Positions 1 through 7,525 of a DNA stretch of 64,000 bases are shown one piece after another. The stretch's first letter is position 1; each line of letters begins with the position of its first letter. A program made the translations under genes and the position numbers. Source of the stretch: ZC4RG17 sp036380875 (GTDB lineage: Bacteria > Actinomycetota > Acidimicrobiia > Spongiisociales > ZC4RG35); the NCBI GenBank assembly GCA_036380875.1, contig DASVDX010000101.1, forward strand, positions 40,530 to 104,529. Reading direction: 5' to 3'. The notes beneath the pieces were generated by a model, which worked only from the letters and a program-made list of their open reading frames with translations, had not been told where the DNA came from and searched no databases.

Positions 1-2
1 TC

Positions 3-359
3 CTCCTCCTGACCGATGACATCTGGGTGGAGAGCGAGGTGCGGGCCGCGCTGACGGATCCCGGCACCGTCATCGAGACCACCTCGGATCCCGAGACGAT
101 CACCGACGCCGTCTCCCGCCATCAGGCGGATGTGGCCGTGATCGACCTCCAGGTGCGGTCGATGGGGGGAATGGCGGTCGTGAGGGAGTTGCGAGCGGCC
201 ATGGAGAACGGGTACATCCCCGAGGTCCGCATGGTCCTCCTGTTGGACCGCCGGGCCGATGACTTCCTGGCCCGACGGGCGGGAGCGGACGCCTACGTGG
301 TGAAGCCCTTCACCGCCCAGCAGTTGCGCCAGGCCGTCTCCCTGCCTGCTGAGGTCTGA
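3..359 (+). CDS. response regulator receiver protein (5' end missing)
   Basis: The frame is open to the left edge, so this is the C-terminal part of a longer protein. The visible 118 residues form a CheY-like receiver fold. An acidic pair (LLTDD) ends strand beta-1, the likely phospho-acceptor Asp is residue 48 of the visible part (AVIDLQ), and the conserved lysine lies in VVKPF near the end. The usual Thr/Ser after beta-4 looks replaced (VLLLDRR). The protein stops just after the receiver, so any output domain would have to lie upstream, or it is a stand-alone receiver. An internal GTG at 27 exists, but starting there would remove the acidic pair, so it is unlikely to be the start. Its target cannot be told from this fragment. 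Confidence 0.75.
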   Translation, partial: LLLTDDIWVESEVRAALTDPGTVIETTSDPETITDAVSRHQADVAVIDLQVRSMGGMAVVRELRAAMENGYIPEVRMVLLLDRRADDFLARRAGADAYVVKPFTAQQLRQAVSLPAEV

Positions 360-382
360 CCCCGACTACAATCCCCTGAACA

Positions 383-459
383 CGGGACGTGGCGCAGTTT
401 GGTAGCGCGCAGCGTTCGGGACGCTGAGGTCGTGGGTTCAAATCCCGCCGTCCCGACCA
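383..459 (+). tRNA. tRNA-Pro (anticodon CGG)
   Basis: A full cloverleaf can be folded. The acceptor arms are 383-389 and 449-455, the anticodon loop is TTCGGGA, and the T-arm carries GGTTCAAATCC. The 3' CCA is encoded at 457-459. A strong hairpin follows six bases later. Confidence 0.95.
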
Positions 460-464
460 TCCCT

Positions 465-507
465 TTGTGAAGATCCTCCCCGCGATTCGCGGGGAGGATC
501 TTCACAA
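465..507 (+). terminator. long perfect hairpin downstream of tRNA-Pro
   Basis: This is a perfect 21-bp inverted repeat (465-485 with 487-507) around a single central base. It begins TTGTGAAGATCC. It lies directly behind the tRNA and ahead of the antiporter gene, so it most likely terminates the tRNA transcript. There is no clear T-run beyond TTT. A related hairpin lies behind tRNA-Arg at 53355-53393. Confidence 0.7.
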
Positions 508-600
508 TTTGTGCCCTCGGCGCACGGTGGGCGCCTGTCGGAACCACCGAGCCGTCCGGTACGATGCGGCCCACCGACCGATTGCCGAGGAAACCCATAC

Positions 601-2067
601 GTGCCGCCAGCTGAACCGATCCTGATAGGGGCGATTCTGCTGATGGCCGGTGTCATCGCGGGGAAGGTGTCGGCCCGGCTCGGTATCCCCGCCCTCCTCC
701 TCTTCTTGGGCATCGGGATGCTCGCCGGATCCGACGGCCCCGGGGGAATCGACTTCAGCGACGCCCGACTGGCCAGCGCCATCGGCTCGGTCGCCCTGGC
801 CCTCATCCTCTTCTCCGGCGGCCTCGACACCCGTTGGGCCGCCGTCCGTCCTGTCCTGGCCCCGGGAATGGTGCTGGCGACGCTCGGCACCACGATCACC
901 GCACTGATCACTGGAGCAGCGGCCGTCTACATCTTCGACGTCTCCTGGCCTCTGGGCTTCCTCGTCGGGTCGATCGTTTCTTCGACCGATGCCGCCGCCG
1001 TGTTCTCGATCCTGCGGTCCCGTGGCATAAGCCTGCGCCCCCCGTTGCGGCCGTTGCTCGAGTTCGAGTCTGCCTCCAACGACCCGACGGCCGTGTTCCT
1101 CACCGTGGGCTTCACCACCTTGATCCTGATGCCCGAGTCCACGGCGTGGGAACTGATCGTGCTGCTGGCGCAGCAGATCGTGCTCGGAACGGCGATGGGC
1201 ATCGCCTCGGGACGGGTCGCCGTTTGGCTGATCAACAAGATCAAGCTGGAGTACGAGGGCCTCTACCCGGTGCTGTCTCTGGCGCTGGTGCTCCTCGTGT
1301 ACTCACTCACAGCCGTGCTGGGAGGAAGCGGCTTCCTCGCCGTGTACCTGGCGGGTATCACGATGGCTCGCCAGCGGCTTCTCCACAAGCGAACGCTGTC
1401 CCGCTTCCACGACGGTGTGGGATGGCTGATGCAGATCACCATGTTCCTCCTGCTCGGGCTACTCGTGTTCCCCACTCAGGTCGTGAGGGTGATCGGCCCG
1501 GGCCTGGCGCTGGCGTTGGTGCTGATGCTCATAGCGCGACCGGTGGCCGTGTGGCTGTCCCTCATCGGCCGGCGGTGGAACAACCGGGAGCGCGCCCTCG
1601 TCTCGTGGGTCGGGCTGCGGGGTGCAGTCCCGATCATTCTCGCCACCTTCCCCCTCGCCTCCGGTGTGGAACGGGCCAATGTGATCTTCAATGCAGTGTT
1701 CTTCGTGGTGATCCTCTCGGTGGCGCTACAGGGAACGACGTTGCCCGTCGTGGCCAAGTGGTTGAAGCTCGACGCACCCGAACCCGATGTCACCGGCGAA
1801 CGCGAGGAGATCGTCGGCGGCGCCACCACCGGCCGGAGGCTGCACGAAATCGAGATCCACGACGGCTCCTGGGTGGTTGGAAAGCGCGTGGTCGAACTGG
1901 ATCTGCCCGACGGGGTGTGGGTGGTGCTCGTCAACCGGGGAGAGGACTACCTCGTCCCTCAGGGCCCGACGGTGTTGGAAGCCGGCGACCGCCTGACCGT
2001 GCTCGCCGACCCGCCCGAACTCCGCCAGATCCGCGACATCCTCACCAACGGAACCCAGCGGCGCTGA
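601..2067 (+). CDS. K+(Na+)/H+ antiporter, CPA1/NhaP2 type, with RCK_C domain
   Basis: This is a membrane cation/proton antiporter of about 488 residues. Around a dozen hydrophobic segments fill residues 5-390, with the conserved SSTDAAAVFS and FESASNDPTA segments of the CPA1 ion-binding core. A cytosolic tail from about residue 400 resembles the RCK_C/TrkA_C module (EIEIHDGSWVVGKRV, then a VPQGPTVLEAGDRL-like end), as in NhaP2/CvrA proteins that expel K+. The GTG at 601 is preferred because GAGGAA lies about nine bases upstream and the first membrane helix starts right after it. An ATG at 511 would add 30 poorly conserved residues immediately after the tRNA terminator. The preferred ion is not proven by the sequence. 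Confidence 0.85.
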   Translation: MPPAEPILIGAILLMAGVIAGKVSARLGIPALLLFLGIGMLAGSDGPGGIDFSDARLASAIGSVALALILFSGGLDTRWAAVRPVLAPGMVLATLGTTITALITGAAAVYIFDVSWPLGFLVGSIVSSTDAAAVFSILRSRGISLRPPLRPLLEFESASNDPTAVFLTVGFTTLILMPESTAWELIVLLAQQIVLGTAMGIASGRVAVWLINKIKLEYEGLYPVLSLALVLLVYSLTAVLGGSGFLAVYLAGITMARQRLLHKRTLSRFHDGVGWLMQITMFLLLGLLVFPTQVVRVIGPGLALALVLMLIARPVAVWLSLIGRRWNNRERALVSWVGLRGAVPIILATFPLASGVERANVIFNAVFFVVILSVALQGTTLPVVAKWLKLDAPEPDVTGEREEIVGGATTGRRLHEIEIHDGSWVVGKRVVELDLPDGVWVVLVNRGEDYLVPQGPTVLEAGDRLTVLADPPELRQIRDILTNGTQRR

Positions 2068-2105
2068 CGCCATCCCGCACGACCGGCCTTTCTACCCTTG
2101 TGGTG

Positions 2106-2119
2106 GGGACCTTGTCCCC
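2106..2119 (+). promoter_or_regulatory. DosR-like dyad (GGGACCTTGTCCCC)
   Basis: GGGGAC and GTCCCC arms are separated by CTT. The mycobacterial DosR box also has GGGAC and GTCCC arms, with one more spacer base. The site ends 58 nt before the GTG of the CBS/DosR-like operon, which suggests autoregulation. The assignment is by motif and context only. Confidence 0.55.
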
Positions 2120-2177
2120 CCGACACGGCCAGGGCGGGCCGCGACGATGAAGCCAGACGGGTGAAAGGAGCCAAACC

Positions 2178-2564
2178 GTGATCGTCGAAGAACTGGTTGC
2201 CGGCGAGGTGGGAACTTGCAGCGCCGACACCCCGATCACCGAAGCGGCGAAGCGCATGATCGCTGACGACGTGGGATCGCTTCTCGTGATGGACGACACC
2301 GACATCGTCGGCATCGTCACGGAACGCGATGTGTTGCGAGCCGTCGCCGAGGGGAAGACGCAAGGAATCGTCAAGGCGATCATGACTCCCGAACCCGACC
2401 TCCTCGAAAGCGACGTGGACGTCATGGAGGCAGCCGAGTGGATGATGGCTGCCGGCTATCGCCACCTTCCGGTCGTCCAGCAGGGAAAGCTGATCGGTAT
2501 GGTCAGCATCAAGGACCTGGTCTGGGCGCTCACTGAGGAGACGAGAGCCCGGAAGGAGCAGTGA
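2178..2564 (+). CDS. tandem CBS-domain protein (Hrp1-like)
   Basis: This is a small cytosolic protein of 128 residues made of two CBS motifs (about 8-60 and 72-122). CBS pairs usually bind adenine nucleotides and sense energy state. The size and architecture match M. tuberculosis Hrp1 (Rv2626c), a DosR-regulon protein. The GTG start has AAAGGAG eight bases upstream. A GGGAC-type dyad lies upstream, and the DosR-like response regulator follows with almost no gap, so the two genes should be co-transcribed. The ligand is unknown. Confidence 0.85.
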   Translation: MIVEELVAGEVGTCSADTPITEAAKRMIADDVGSLLVMDDTDIVGIVTERDVLRAVAEGKTQGIVKAIMTPEPDLLESDVDVMEAAEWMMAAGYRHLPVVQQGKLIGMVSIKDLVWALTEETRARKEQ

Positions 2565-2566
2565 CC

Positions 2567-3259
2567 ATGACTGCCACCGCCACCGCCAAGACCCGGGTGA
2601 TACGGGTCGTGGTGGTCGACGACCACCAACTCGTCCGCGACGGATTGAGAGCCATCATCGAGCGGGAACCCGACATGGAGGTGGTCGGCGAAGCCGACAC
2701 GATGGCGGAGGCGGTTCGACGGGTGGCGTTCGACGAACCCGACGTGGTCACCCTCGATGTGGACCTGCCCGACGGCTCCGGGATCGACGCCTGTACCGCC
2801 ATCCGGGCGATCTCACCCGAGACGAAGATCCTCATCCTCACGGCATACGCCGACCCGCGGATCTTCGAGAAAGCCCGGGCCGAGGGAGCCGACGGGTTCG
2901 TGCTCAAGCGGACCCAGGACTTCCAACTGCTGGACGAGATCCGGCGGGTGGCGTCGGGCGAGAAGGCGTTCGACGACGCTCCCCACGGCCTCGCCAAGGA
3001 TCCGCTCCTGTCGAGGCTGACACCACGCGAGATCTCCATCCTCGAGTTGATCGCCGAAGGGCTCACCAATCGCGAAATCGCCGACGAACTCTGTTTGGCG
3101 GAGAAGACCATCAAGAACTACGTGTCGAACCTCCTCGCCAAGATGGGTGTCCGCCACCGGGCGGCCGCCGCTGCCCATCTCGTGCGGCTTCGGGCTTCTC
3201 AAGAGCCGCAGTTCCCTCCGTCGGATTGGTCCGAAGCCGTCTGGGCGAATCGACCGTGA
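2567..3259 (+). CDS. dosR: DosR/DevR-like NarL-family response regulator
   Basis: Residues 11-125 are a receiver with the acidic pair D18-D19, phospho-acceptor D64 (TLDVDLPDG), Thr in ILTAY and Lys in FVLKR. Residues 165-225 are a LuxR/NarL helix-turn-helix, GLTNREIADELCLAEKT, followed closely by VSNLLAKMG. This is very close to mycobacterial DosR (GLTNKQIADRMFLAEKT), the regulator of hypoxia/NO dormancy. The gene follows the CBS gene, and AAGGAG is best spaced for the ATG at 2567 rather than the GTG at 2561. No DosS-type sensor kinase gene is visible in the window. The surrounding USP, CBS, RafH-like and flavin-barrel genes match classic DosR targets, so it probably regulates this island. 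Orthology is inferred by eye. Confidence 0.85.
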   Translation: MTATATAKTRVIRVVVVDDHQLVRDGLRAIIEREPDMEVVGEADTMAEAVRRVAFDEPDVVTLDVDLPDGSGIDACTAIRAISPETKILILTAYADPRIFEKARAEGADGFVLKRTQDFQLLDEIRRVASGEKAFDDAPHGLAKDPLLSRLTPREISILELIAEGLTNREIADELCLAEKTIKNYVSNLLAKMGVRHRAAAAAHLVRLRASQEPQFPPSDWSEAVWANRP

Positions 3260-3260
3260 T

Positions 3261-3659
3261 CTAGGCGGGACGGGAAGCAACCGACTCCCGCACCGCCCCT
3301 CTGAGCGGCCGCCCGCTCAGCTCCAACGGCACCTGGACCACAGACGTCGGGTACCGTCGCCACCCGGGAAGGGGCGCGAGCAGAACCACTCTCGACCAGC
3401 CCCGGTCCAACAGGCGAGCCCACTCCCGCGGGCCCAGGCGCACCCCCGGTCCGATGACGATGGCGTCGCCGCGCGGGTTGCCGCTTCCATCCAGGGAATC
3501 CGCCAGAGCGACCACGCGGATGTCCCCGTCGGATTCGAGGAGCCTGCGAATGCCGTTTCGGACATCGCGGCCTGCGACGACGACCACTTCGATCACACGT
3601 CGAGCATCGATGGTGCGCGACGAAACGGCTAGGGCCGAACGACACAGGAGAGGGGTCAT
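3261..3659 (-). CDS. degenerate receiver-like protein (pseudo-receiver)
   Basis: This 132-residue protein runs convergent to the DosR-like gene, with one base between the stops. Its middle (residues 22-100) follows the alternating strand/helix pattern of a receiver, and VIEVVVVAGRDVRNGIRRLL aligns with the start of the neighbour. Every phosphotransfer residue looks changed: the acidic pair is AG, the acceptor Asp position is Gly (DAIVIGPG), and the Thr position is Ala (LLAPL). No output domain is present. It could be a phosphorylation-independent partner or decoy of the neighbouring regulator, but that is inference. It could also be an unrelated Rossmann-like small protein. The start used is the ATG at 3659. 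Confidence 0.6.
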   Translation of the reverse strand: MTPLLCRSALAVSSRTIDARRVIEVVVVAGRDVRNGIRRLLESDGDIRVVALADSLDGSGNPRGDAIVIGPGVRLGPREWARLLDRGWSRVVLLAPLPGWRRYPTSVVQVPLELSGRPLRGAVRESVASRPA

Positions 3660-3682
3660 TCAGTCTCGTAATGCAGAGCGAC

Positions 3683-3696
3683 GGGACCTTCTCCCC
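3683..3696 (+). promoter_or_regulatory. DosR-like dyad (GGGACCTTCTCCCC)
   Basis: It shares GGGACCTTnTCCCC with the site ahead of the CBS gene. It ends 79 nt before the universal stress protein start at 3776. Closer to the gene there is also a 12-bp palindrome TTCTGATCAGAA next to the ribosome binding site. Confidence 0.5.
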
Positions 3697-3775
3697 TACT
3701 GGCCGCCTCCGTCCTGCAATACAACCGGGTTGGAGCCCGGAGGGGGGTCTCCTTCTGATCAGAAAGGGGAGTCGC

Positions 3776-4231
3776 ATGAGTTCACCGACGATCCTGGTGG
3801 CGGTCGACGGCTCCGAGCATTCCGACAAGGCAGTCGAGTTCGCCGCAGAACTGGCGAGTCACAAGAACGCCGACCTGGTCTTGCTCCATGTCGTCCCCGA
3901 CCCCAGCATCTACGCCGTTCCCGCCGGTCTCGAGGAGTACATCCGGTTGGAGAAAGCCCACATCACCCAGCACGACCTGATGATGAGCGCCGCCGGCCGC
4001 ATCCTCGACGACGCCGTCCTACGAGCTGAAAAACATGGCATCGCCTCCGCGACCACCCGGGTGGAAGTGGGGAGCCCGGCCCAAAAGATCGTCGAGGTCG
4101 CCCAGGAGACTGAGGCGGAGATGATCGTCCTCGGCTCCCGTGGCCTGGGCAACATCGGCTCGTTGCTCTTGGGGAGCACCTCTCAGAAGGTCAACCATCT
4201 CGCCCCGTGCACGGTCGTGACTGTGCGATAG
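3776..4231 (+). CDS. universal stress protein UspA family
   Basis: A single USP domain of 151 residues. It begins ILVAVDGSEHS and carries the nucleotide-binding signature GSRGLGN followed by LLLGSTSQKV near the C-terminus, so it belongs to the ATP-binding class. ATG 3776 is chosen because AAAGGGGAG precedes it and the conserved first strand starts at once. The frame is open further upstream but adds non-conserved sequence. Usp proteins of this class are prominent DosR targets in mycobacteria, and the upstream dyad supports the same control here. A specific biochemical role cannot be given. Confidence 0.9.
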   Translation: MSSPTILVAVDGSEHSDKAVEFAAELASHKNADLVLLHVVPDPSIYAVPAGLEEYIRLEKAHITQHDLMMSAAGRILDDAVLRAEKHGIASATTRVEVGSPAQKIVEVAQETEAEMIVLGSRGLGNIGSLLLGSTSQKVNHLAPCTVVTVR

Positions 4232-4248
4232 CCTCCGGATTGGAGCTT

Positions 4249-4262
4249 TGGACCAAGTACCG
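4249..4262 (+). promoter_or_regulatory. degenerate DosR-like site (TGGACCAAGTACCG)
   Basis: It matches the nearby boxes at the GGACC and GT.CC positions. It ends 78 nt before the start of the CBS-BON gene, almost the same distance as the site ahead of the first usp gene. It is weaker than the other two, and it lies inside a CCTCCGG/CCGGAGG stem-loop (4232-4267) that could also end the preceding usp transcript. Confidence 0.4.
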
Positions 4263-4340
4263 GAGGGGTAAGGGAGGAAAGGCCCTGGCATGTCGCCACC
4301 CACCGCATGAGGCTGGTAGCGACGAAAGGAGTGACGAGAC

Positions 4341-5021
4341 ATGAAGGTCCGGGACCTCATGACCACCGAAGTGGTCTCCGTGAGCGAGAGCACTTCACTC
4401 AAGGAAGCCGCCCAGTTGATGGCCACCCACGGTGTGAGTGGCTTGCCCGTGTTGTCGGAAGGCAAGGTCGTCGGGGTGGTCAGCGAAGCAGACTTCGTGG
4501 AGCGCAGTTCCCCTCGGGGACGAGCCAGCCTGGCCGAGTTGCTGTTCCACCGCGGTGAGCGCCGCCGGGAGGCCGAGACGGTGGGTGAGGTCATGACCCG
4601 AGACGTGGTCACGATCGGACCCGACGCCAACCACACCGACGCCGCCCGTCTCATGCGCCGCAGGCGCGTCAAGCGCCTCCCGGTGGTCGATGATGACGGG
4701 CGCCTCATCGGCATCGTGAGCCGGGCCGACCTCCTCGACGTGTTCACTCGGCCCGACGAGGAGATAGAACGCGAGATTCGCGAACGCCTGATGGGCCAGG
4801 TCCTCATGATCGAGCCGGATCGGGTGACGGTGACCGTCGAGGACGGACGCGTTCGGCTGCAGGGCACGCTGCAGGCGAAGACCGAGGTGCAACTTCTGGA
4901 AGAGTTGGCCAGCCGAGTCGACGGGGTGTTGGCGGTCGACGCCAACCTGCGTTACCTCGTCGATGACACGAAGCCGGCCGAAGACACTTGGGTCGCCGGT
5001 GCGCCCCGGCCCAACTGGTGA
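4341..5021 (+). CDS. CBS-pair protein with C-terminal BON domain
   Basis: The protein has 226 residues. CBS1 is about 5-60, a basic linker follows, CBS2 is about 78-135, and a BON domain spans about 155-215 (RVTVTVEDGRVRLQGTL). The CBS pair should sense adenylates. BON domains usually bind membranes or macromolecules, so the protein may link energy status to the envelope. This architecture is common in actinobacterial stress loci. AAAGGAG lies about 11 bases before the ATG. A second usp gene follows 15 nt later, so the pair is probably one operon with the hibernation factor gene. Confidence 0.85.
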   Translation: MKVRDLMTTEVVSVSESTSLKEAAQLMATHGVSGLPVLSEGKVVGVVSEADFVERSSPRGRASLAELLFHRGERRREAETVGEVMTRDVVTIGPDANHTDAARLMRRRRVKRLPVVDDDGRLIGIVSRADLLDVFTRPDEEIEREIRERLMGQVLMIEPDRVTVTVEDGRVRLQGTLQAKTEVQLLEELASRVDGVLAVDANLRYLVDDTKPAEDTWVAGAPRPNW

Positions 5022-5036
5022 CAAAGGAGCCGACCG

Positions 5037-5468
5037 ATGACGATCGTCGCAGCCGTTGACCCGTCCCCTGCTGCCCATCGGGTAGTGGAGCGGGCCATCG
5101 AGATGGCCCAGAAGCTGGATGCCGACCTCCACGTCGTGCACGTGTTCCAGCCGCCCTCGACCGTGTATCCGATGCAGGGCATGTACCTCATCGACGATGC
5201 CGAGATGGAAAAGGCCGAGCACGAACTCGTCTGGAACCAACTCGAAGACCTGTTGACCGACGAGTCCATCCGCCGTGTCGAGCTGCGCGGCTACCCGGCG
5301 ACGGCCATCGTCGACTACGCCGAGGCCGAAGACGCCGACCTGATCGTCATCGGCACCCGCGGCAGGGGCGGCTTCGCCTCCCTCGTGCTCGGTTCGACCA
5401 GCCAAGCCGTCATCCACGACGCGCACTGCGACGTATTGGTGGTCAAGACGACAGGCCAGAACTCCTGA
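5037..5468 (+). CDS. universal stress protein UspA family
   Basis: A single USP domain of 143 residues. It starts TIVAAVDPSPAAHR and ends with the ATP-binding signature GTRGRGG followed by LVLGSTSQAV. It differs enough from the USP at 3776 to be an older paralogue. AAAGGAG lies eight bases before the ATG. It sits 15 nt behind the CBS-BON gene and 37 nt ahead of the hibernation factor gene, which suggests one stress operon. Confidence 0.9.
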   Translation: MTIVAAVDPSPAAHRVVERAIEMAQKLDADLHVVHVFQPPSTVYPMQGMYLIDDAEMEKAEHELVWNQLEDLLTDESIRRVELRGYPATAIVDYAEAEDADLIVIGTRGRGGFASLVLGSTSQAVIHDAHCDVLVVKTTGQNS

Positions 5469-5505
5469 CGATCCCTATCCAAACGACCTGAAGAGAGGAG
5501 GTCCT

Positions 5506-6312
5506 GTGAGCGATAGGGCCACGCCTGCAACGACCGAACTCGATTTCCCCACCCAGCTGATCACCGACGGAGACGTGCTCGACGCCGATGTCGATTACGT
5601 CTGGCACCGGCTGCTCCCCGTCGTGCAGAAGCTGGACGAGCCGGTCCACCTGGTGCGGGTCAAGCTCGGTTTGGCAGAAGTAGGCCGGCCTCTGCGGGCG
5701 ACTGCCCAGGTGCTCGTCGACATCCATGGCGACCTGGTCCGGGCCCATGTCGCCGCCGAGACCATGTCGGAGGCGATCGACCAACTCAAGGACCGGCTCG
5801 TCGACCAACTCGACCACCGCGCCGAGCGACGCAAAGCCCGCCGTCACCGTGCCGACAGCTCCGAGCCGGGCCGGTGGCGTCACGGTGATCGCACCGTCCC
5901 CCGCCCCGCCTTCTATGACCGGCCGCCCGAAGAACGCGAGATCGTCCGGCGCAAGACGTACGCCCTCGACCCCATCACGCCGGACGAGGCGATCTTCGAC
6001 ATGGAACAGCTCGACCACGACTTCTACCTGTTCCAGGACGTCACCAACGACAGTGACGCCCTCGTCGCCCGACAGGACGACGGCACCTATCTCCTGATGC
6101 GGATCGGAGACGGAAACGCAGACCCCGGCCCGAGCGCCTTCGACATCGTCGTCTCCGGGGCTCGACCGTCGCGGCTCACGCCCCATGAGGCCATCGAGCA
6201 ACTGGAGACGCTCGGGCTCCGGTACCTGCTGTTCGAGGATGCCGAATCGGGCCGTGGAGCGGTCGTGTACCGACGGTACGACGGCCACTACGGGCTCATC
6301 ACGGCCGAGTAG
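5506..6312 (+). CDS. RafH-like long ribosome hibernation factor
   Basis: The protein has 268 residues. Residues 15-105 resemble the S30AE/HPF N-terminal domain that binds the 30S decoding region. A basic linker (about 106-140) follows. Two repeats then resemble the S30AE C-terminal dimerisation domain: IVRRKTYALDPITPDEAI with DFYLFQDV (about 145-200), and PSRLTPHEAIEQLETLG with RYLLFEDA (about 220-265). One HPF domain followed by two C-terminal domains is the layout of M. tuberculosis RafH (Rv0079), the DosR-regulated hypoxia hibernation factor. The GTG start is preceded by AGAGGAGGT. Its place behind usp and CBS genes supports a role in shutting down translation during dormancy. Confidence 0.8.
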   Translation: MSDRATPATTELDFPTQLITDGDVLDADVDYVWHRLLPVVQKLDEPVHLVRVKLGLAEVGRPLRATAQVLVDIHGDLVRAHVAAETMSEAIDQLKDRLVDQLDHRAERRKARRHRADSSEPGRWRHGDRTVPRPAFYDRPPEEREIVRRKTYALDPITPDEAIFDMEQLDHDFYLFQDVTNDSDALVARQDDGTYLLMRIGDGNADPGPSAFDIVVSGARPSRLTPHEAIEQLETLGLRYLLFEDAESGRGAVVYRRYDGHYGLITAE

Positions 6313-6741
6313 TCAGGCGATCCGCCGCCCGGTCACATCGTCGAGGATCAGCCGGATCCACAGGTCGCCCGTCTTCTCCTCCGCCCACGGGCGCAGCCCG
6401 AGGGCGGACAGGCGGGCGACCTCGTCTTCGTCGGTCACGACCGTGGCGATGCCGTGGGCGAGGACGCTCCAGCCCGTTTCGGTGTCGGTGTCCCAGTCGT
6501 CGATCTCGAAGGCGAACCTGCCTTGCATCTCGGCGACGTCCATCTTCGAGCCGATGGACGTGCGGATGACGATCGACCCTTCGACGTAGCGATAGTTGAC
6601 GGGGAGGATCTGGGGCTCACCGGCGTGGAGGAAGGCCACGCGGCCGATCGGGGTCTCCTCGAGGAGCCGGTCGCATTCTTCGGGGGTGAGTACTTCGAGA
6701 CCGCGATGGTCGGTAGGCGGGTTCATCGAGTCCATGATCAC
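6313..6741 (-). CDS. PNPOx-like flavin split-barrel protein
   Basis: This 142-residue protein has the pyridoxamine 5'-phosphate oxidase-like fold. It begins with LTPEECDRLLEETPIGRVAF, then a strand reading ILPVNYRYV, a central FEIDD segment, and a C-terminal ITGRR-like end (DVTGRRIA). Such small barrels bind FMN, F420 or heme, and several belong to the DosR regulon. It lies 12 nt behind a paralogue on the same strand and converges on the hibernation factor gene with no gap. Cofactor and substrate are unknown. It is not a biosynthetic PdxH. Confidence 0.75.
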   Translation of the reverse strand: MIMDSMNPPTDHRGLEVLTPEECDRLLEETPIGRVAFLHAGEPQILPVNYRYVEGSIVIRTSIGSKMDVAEMQGRFAFEIDDWDTDTETGWSVLAHGIATVVTDEDEVARLSALGLRPWAEEKTGDLWIRLILDDVTGRRIA

Positions 6742-6753
6742 AGTCCTCCCGTG

Positions 6754-7218
6754 TCAATCCCAGTCTGGCGCGACCGGACTGCTCGGGAGTCTCCTTCCCG
6801 TGATCTCTTCGGGGACGATCTCGACGAGCTTCATCGGCCGCAGCGCCGTGCGGAGCCACGGCTTGATGCCGATCTCGGGATCCACCTCACGCTCGTCGAC
6901 GGCCCGGCAGACGCCCTTCACGAGCACACTCCAGCCGTCCCCGGTGGCGGGGTTCCAGCCGTCCACCTCGAAGCAGACGCGGGCACCCCTCGTGGCAGCC
7001 CGCAGCTTCGCCCCCTCCGACGAGAAGAAATAGATGCGTCCACGACGCAACCGGTATGTGACGGGCAGCGCCACTGGGTCGCCGGTGACGTCGATGAATG
7101 CGACCCGGCCGAGCGACTGATCGTGGAGGAGACGCAGGCAGGTCTTCTCTCCGAGGATCTCCATCCCCGACTCATCGAATCTGCGCTGACGCACGACGGG
7201 CGGTTCCTCGAATCCCAT
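6754..7218 (-). CDS. PNPOx-like flavin split-barrel protein
   Basis: This is a paralogue of the next gene, with matching landmarks LGRVAFIDVTGDP, ALPVTYRL, FEVDGW and EITGRR. Using ATG 7218 gives 154 residues. The frame also allows a GTG at 7269 (171 residues). The ATG is preferred because it puts the GGGACTTTCGACCC dyad 64 nt upstream, like the other boxes of this island, while the GTG start would leave only 13 nt. Neither start has a good ribosome binding site, so the choice is uncertain. It probably shares a message with the paralogue. Flavin or F420 binding is inferred from the fold. Confidence 0.7.
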   Translation of the reverse strand: MGFEEPPVVRQRRFDESGMEILGEKTCLRLLHDQSLGRVAFIDVTGDPVALPVTYRLRRGRIYFFSSEGAKLRAATRGARVCFEVDGWNPATGDGWSVLVKGVCRAVDEREVDPEIGIKPWLRTALRPMKLVEIVPEEITGRRLPSSPVAPDWD

Positions 7219-7282
7219 CGCTATCCAGGGTGTCGCTTCGGGGGCTCCTGAGCTAGGGGATTTGGTCACCCGCTTGGAAGCG

Positions 7283-7296
7283 GGGACTTTCGACCC
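7283..7296 (-). promoter_or_regulatory. DosR-like box (GGGACTTTCGACCC on the + strand)
   Basis: This is the closest match in the window to the mycobacterial DosR consensus GGGACTWWAGTCCC, agreeing at 12 of 14 positions. It faces the pair of minus-strand flavin-barrel genes. The rest of the gap 7297-7478 shows no gene. It holds a loose repeat of ATCGAT/GATCG sequences at about 7321-7360 of unknown meaning. Confidence 0.55.
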
Positions 7297-7478
7297 TACC
7301 TCTCGAGGCGTCGCAGAGACATGATCGATGCACGGTCGTGATCGATCGTGCGATCTGGGGATGTGCGGAACTCGAGATCGCGGGCCGAAACGAGGCCACC
7401 CCGCCTGTCGGCGGACGACGCACCGGCGTGTGACAGCGGCGACGGTGACGTTCTAGAAGTGGGCCCTTCGGATCGGCC

Positions 7479-7516
7479 AGAAGAGAGCCGGACGGCACGC
7501 CGTTCGGCTCTCTTCT
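7479..7516 (-). terminator. strong hairpin downstream of asd
   Basis: A stem of AGAAGAGAGCCG (7479-7490) and CGGCTCTCTTCT (7505-7516) continues inward as ACGGC/GCCGT around a two-base loop. It lies ten bases beyond the asd stop and is the likely terminator of lysC-asd. It has no good T-run on the minus strand. Confidence 0.7.
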
Positions 7517-7525
7517 TTCATGCCG

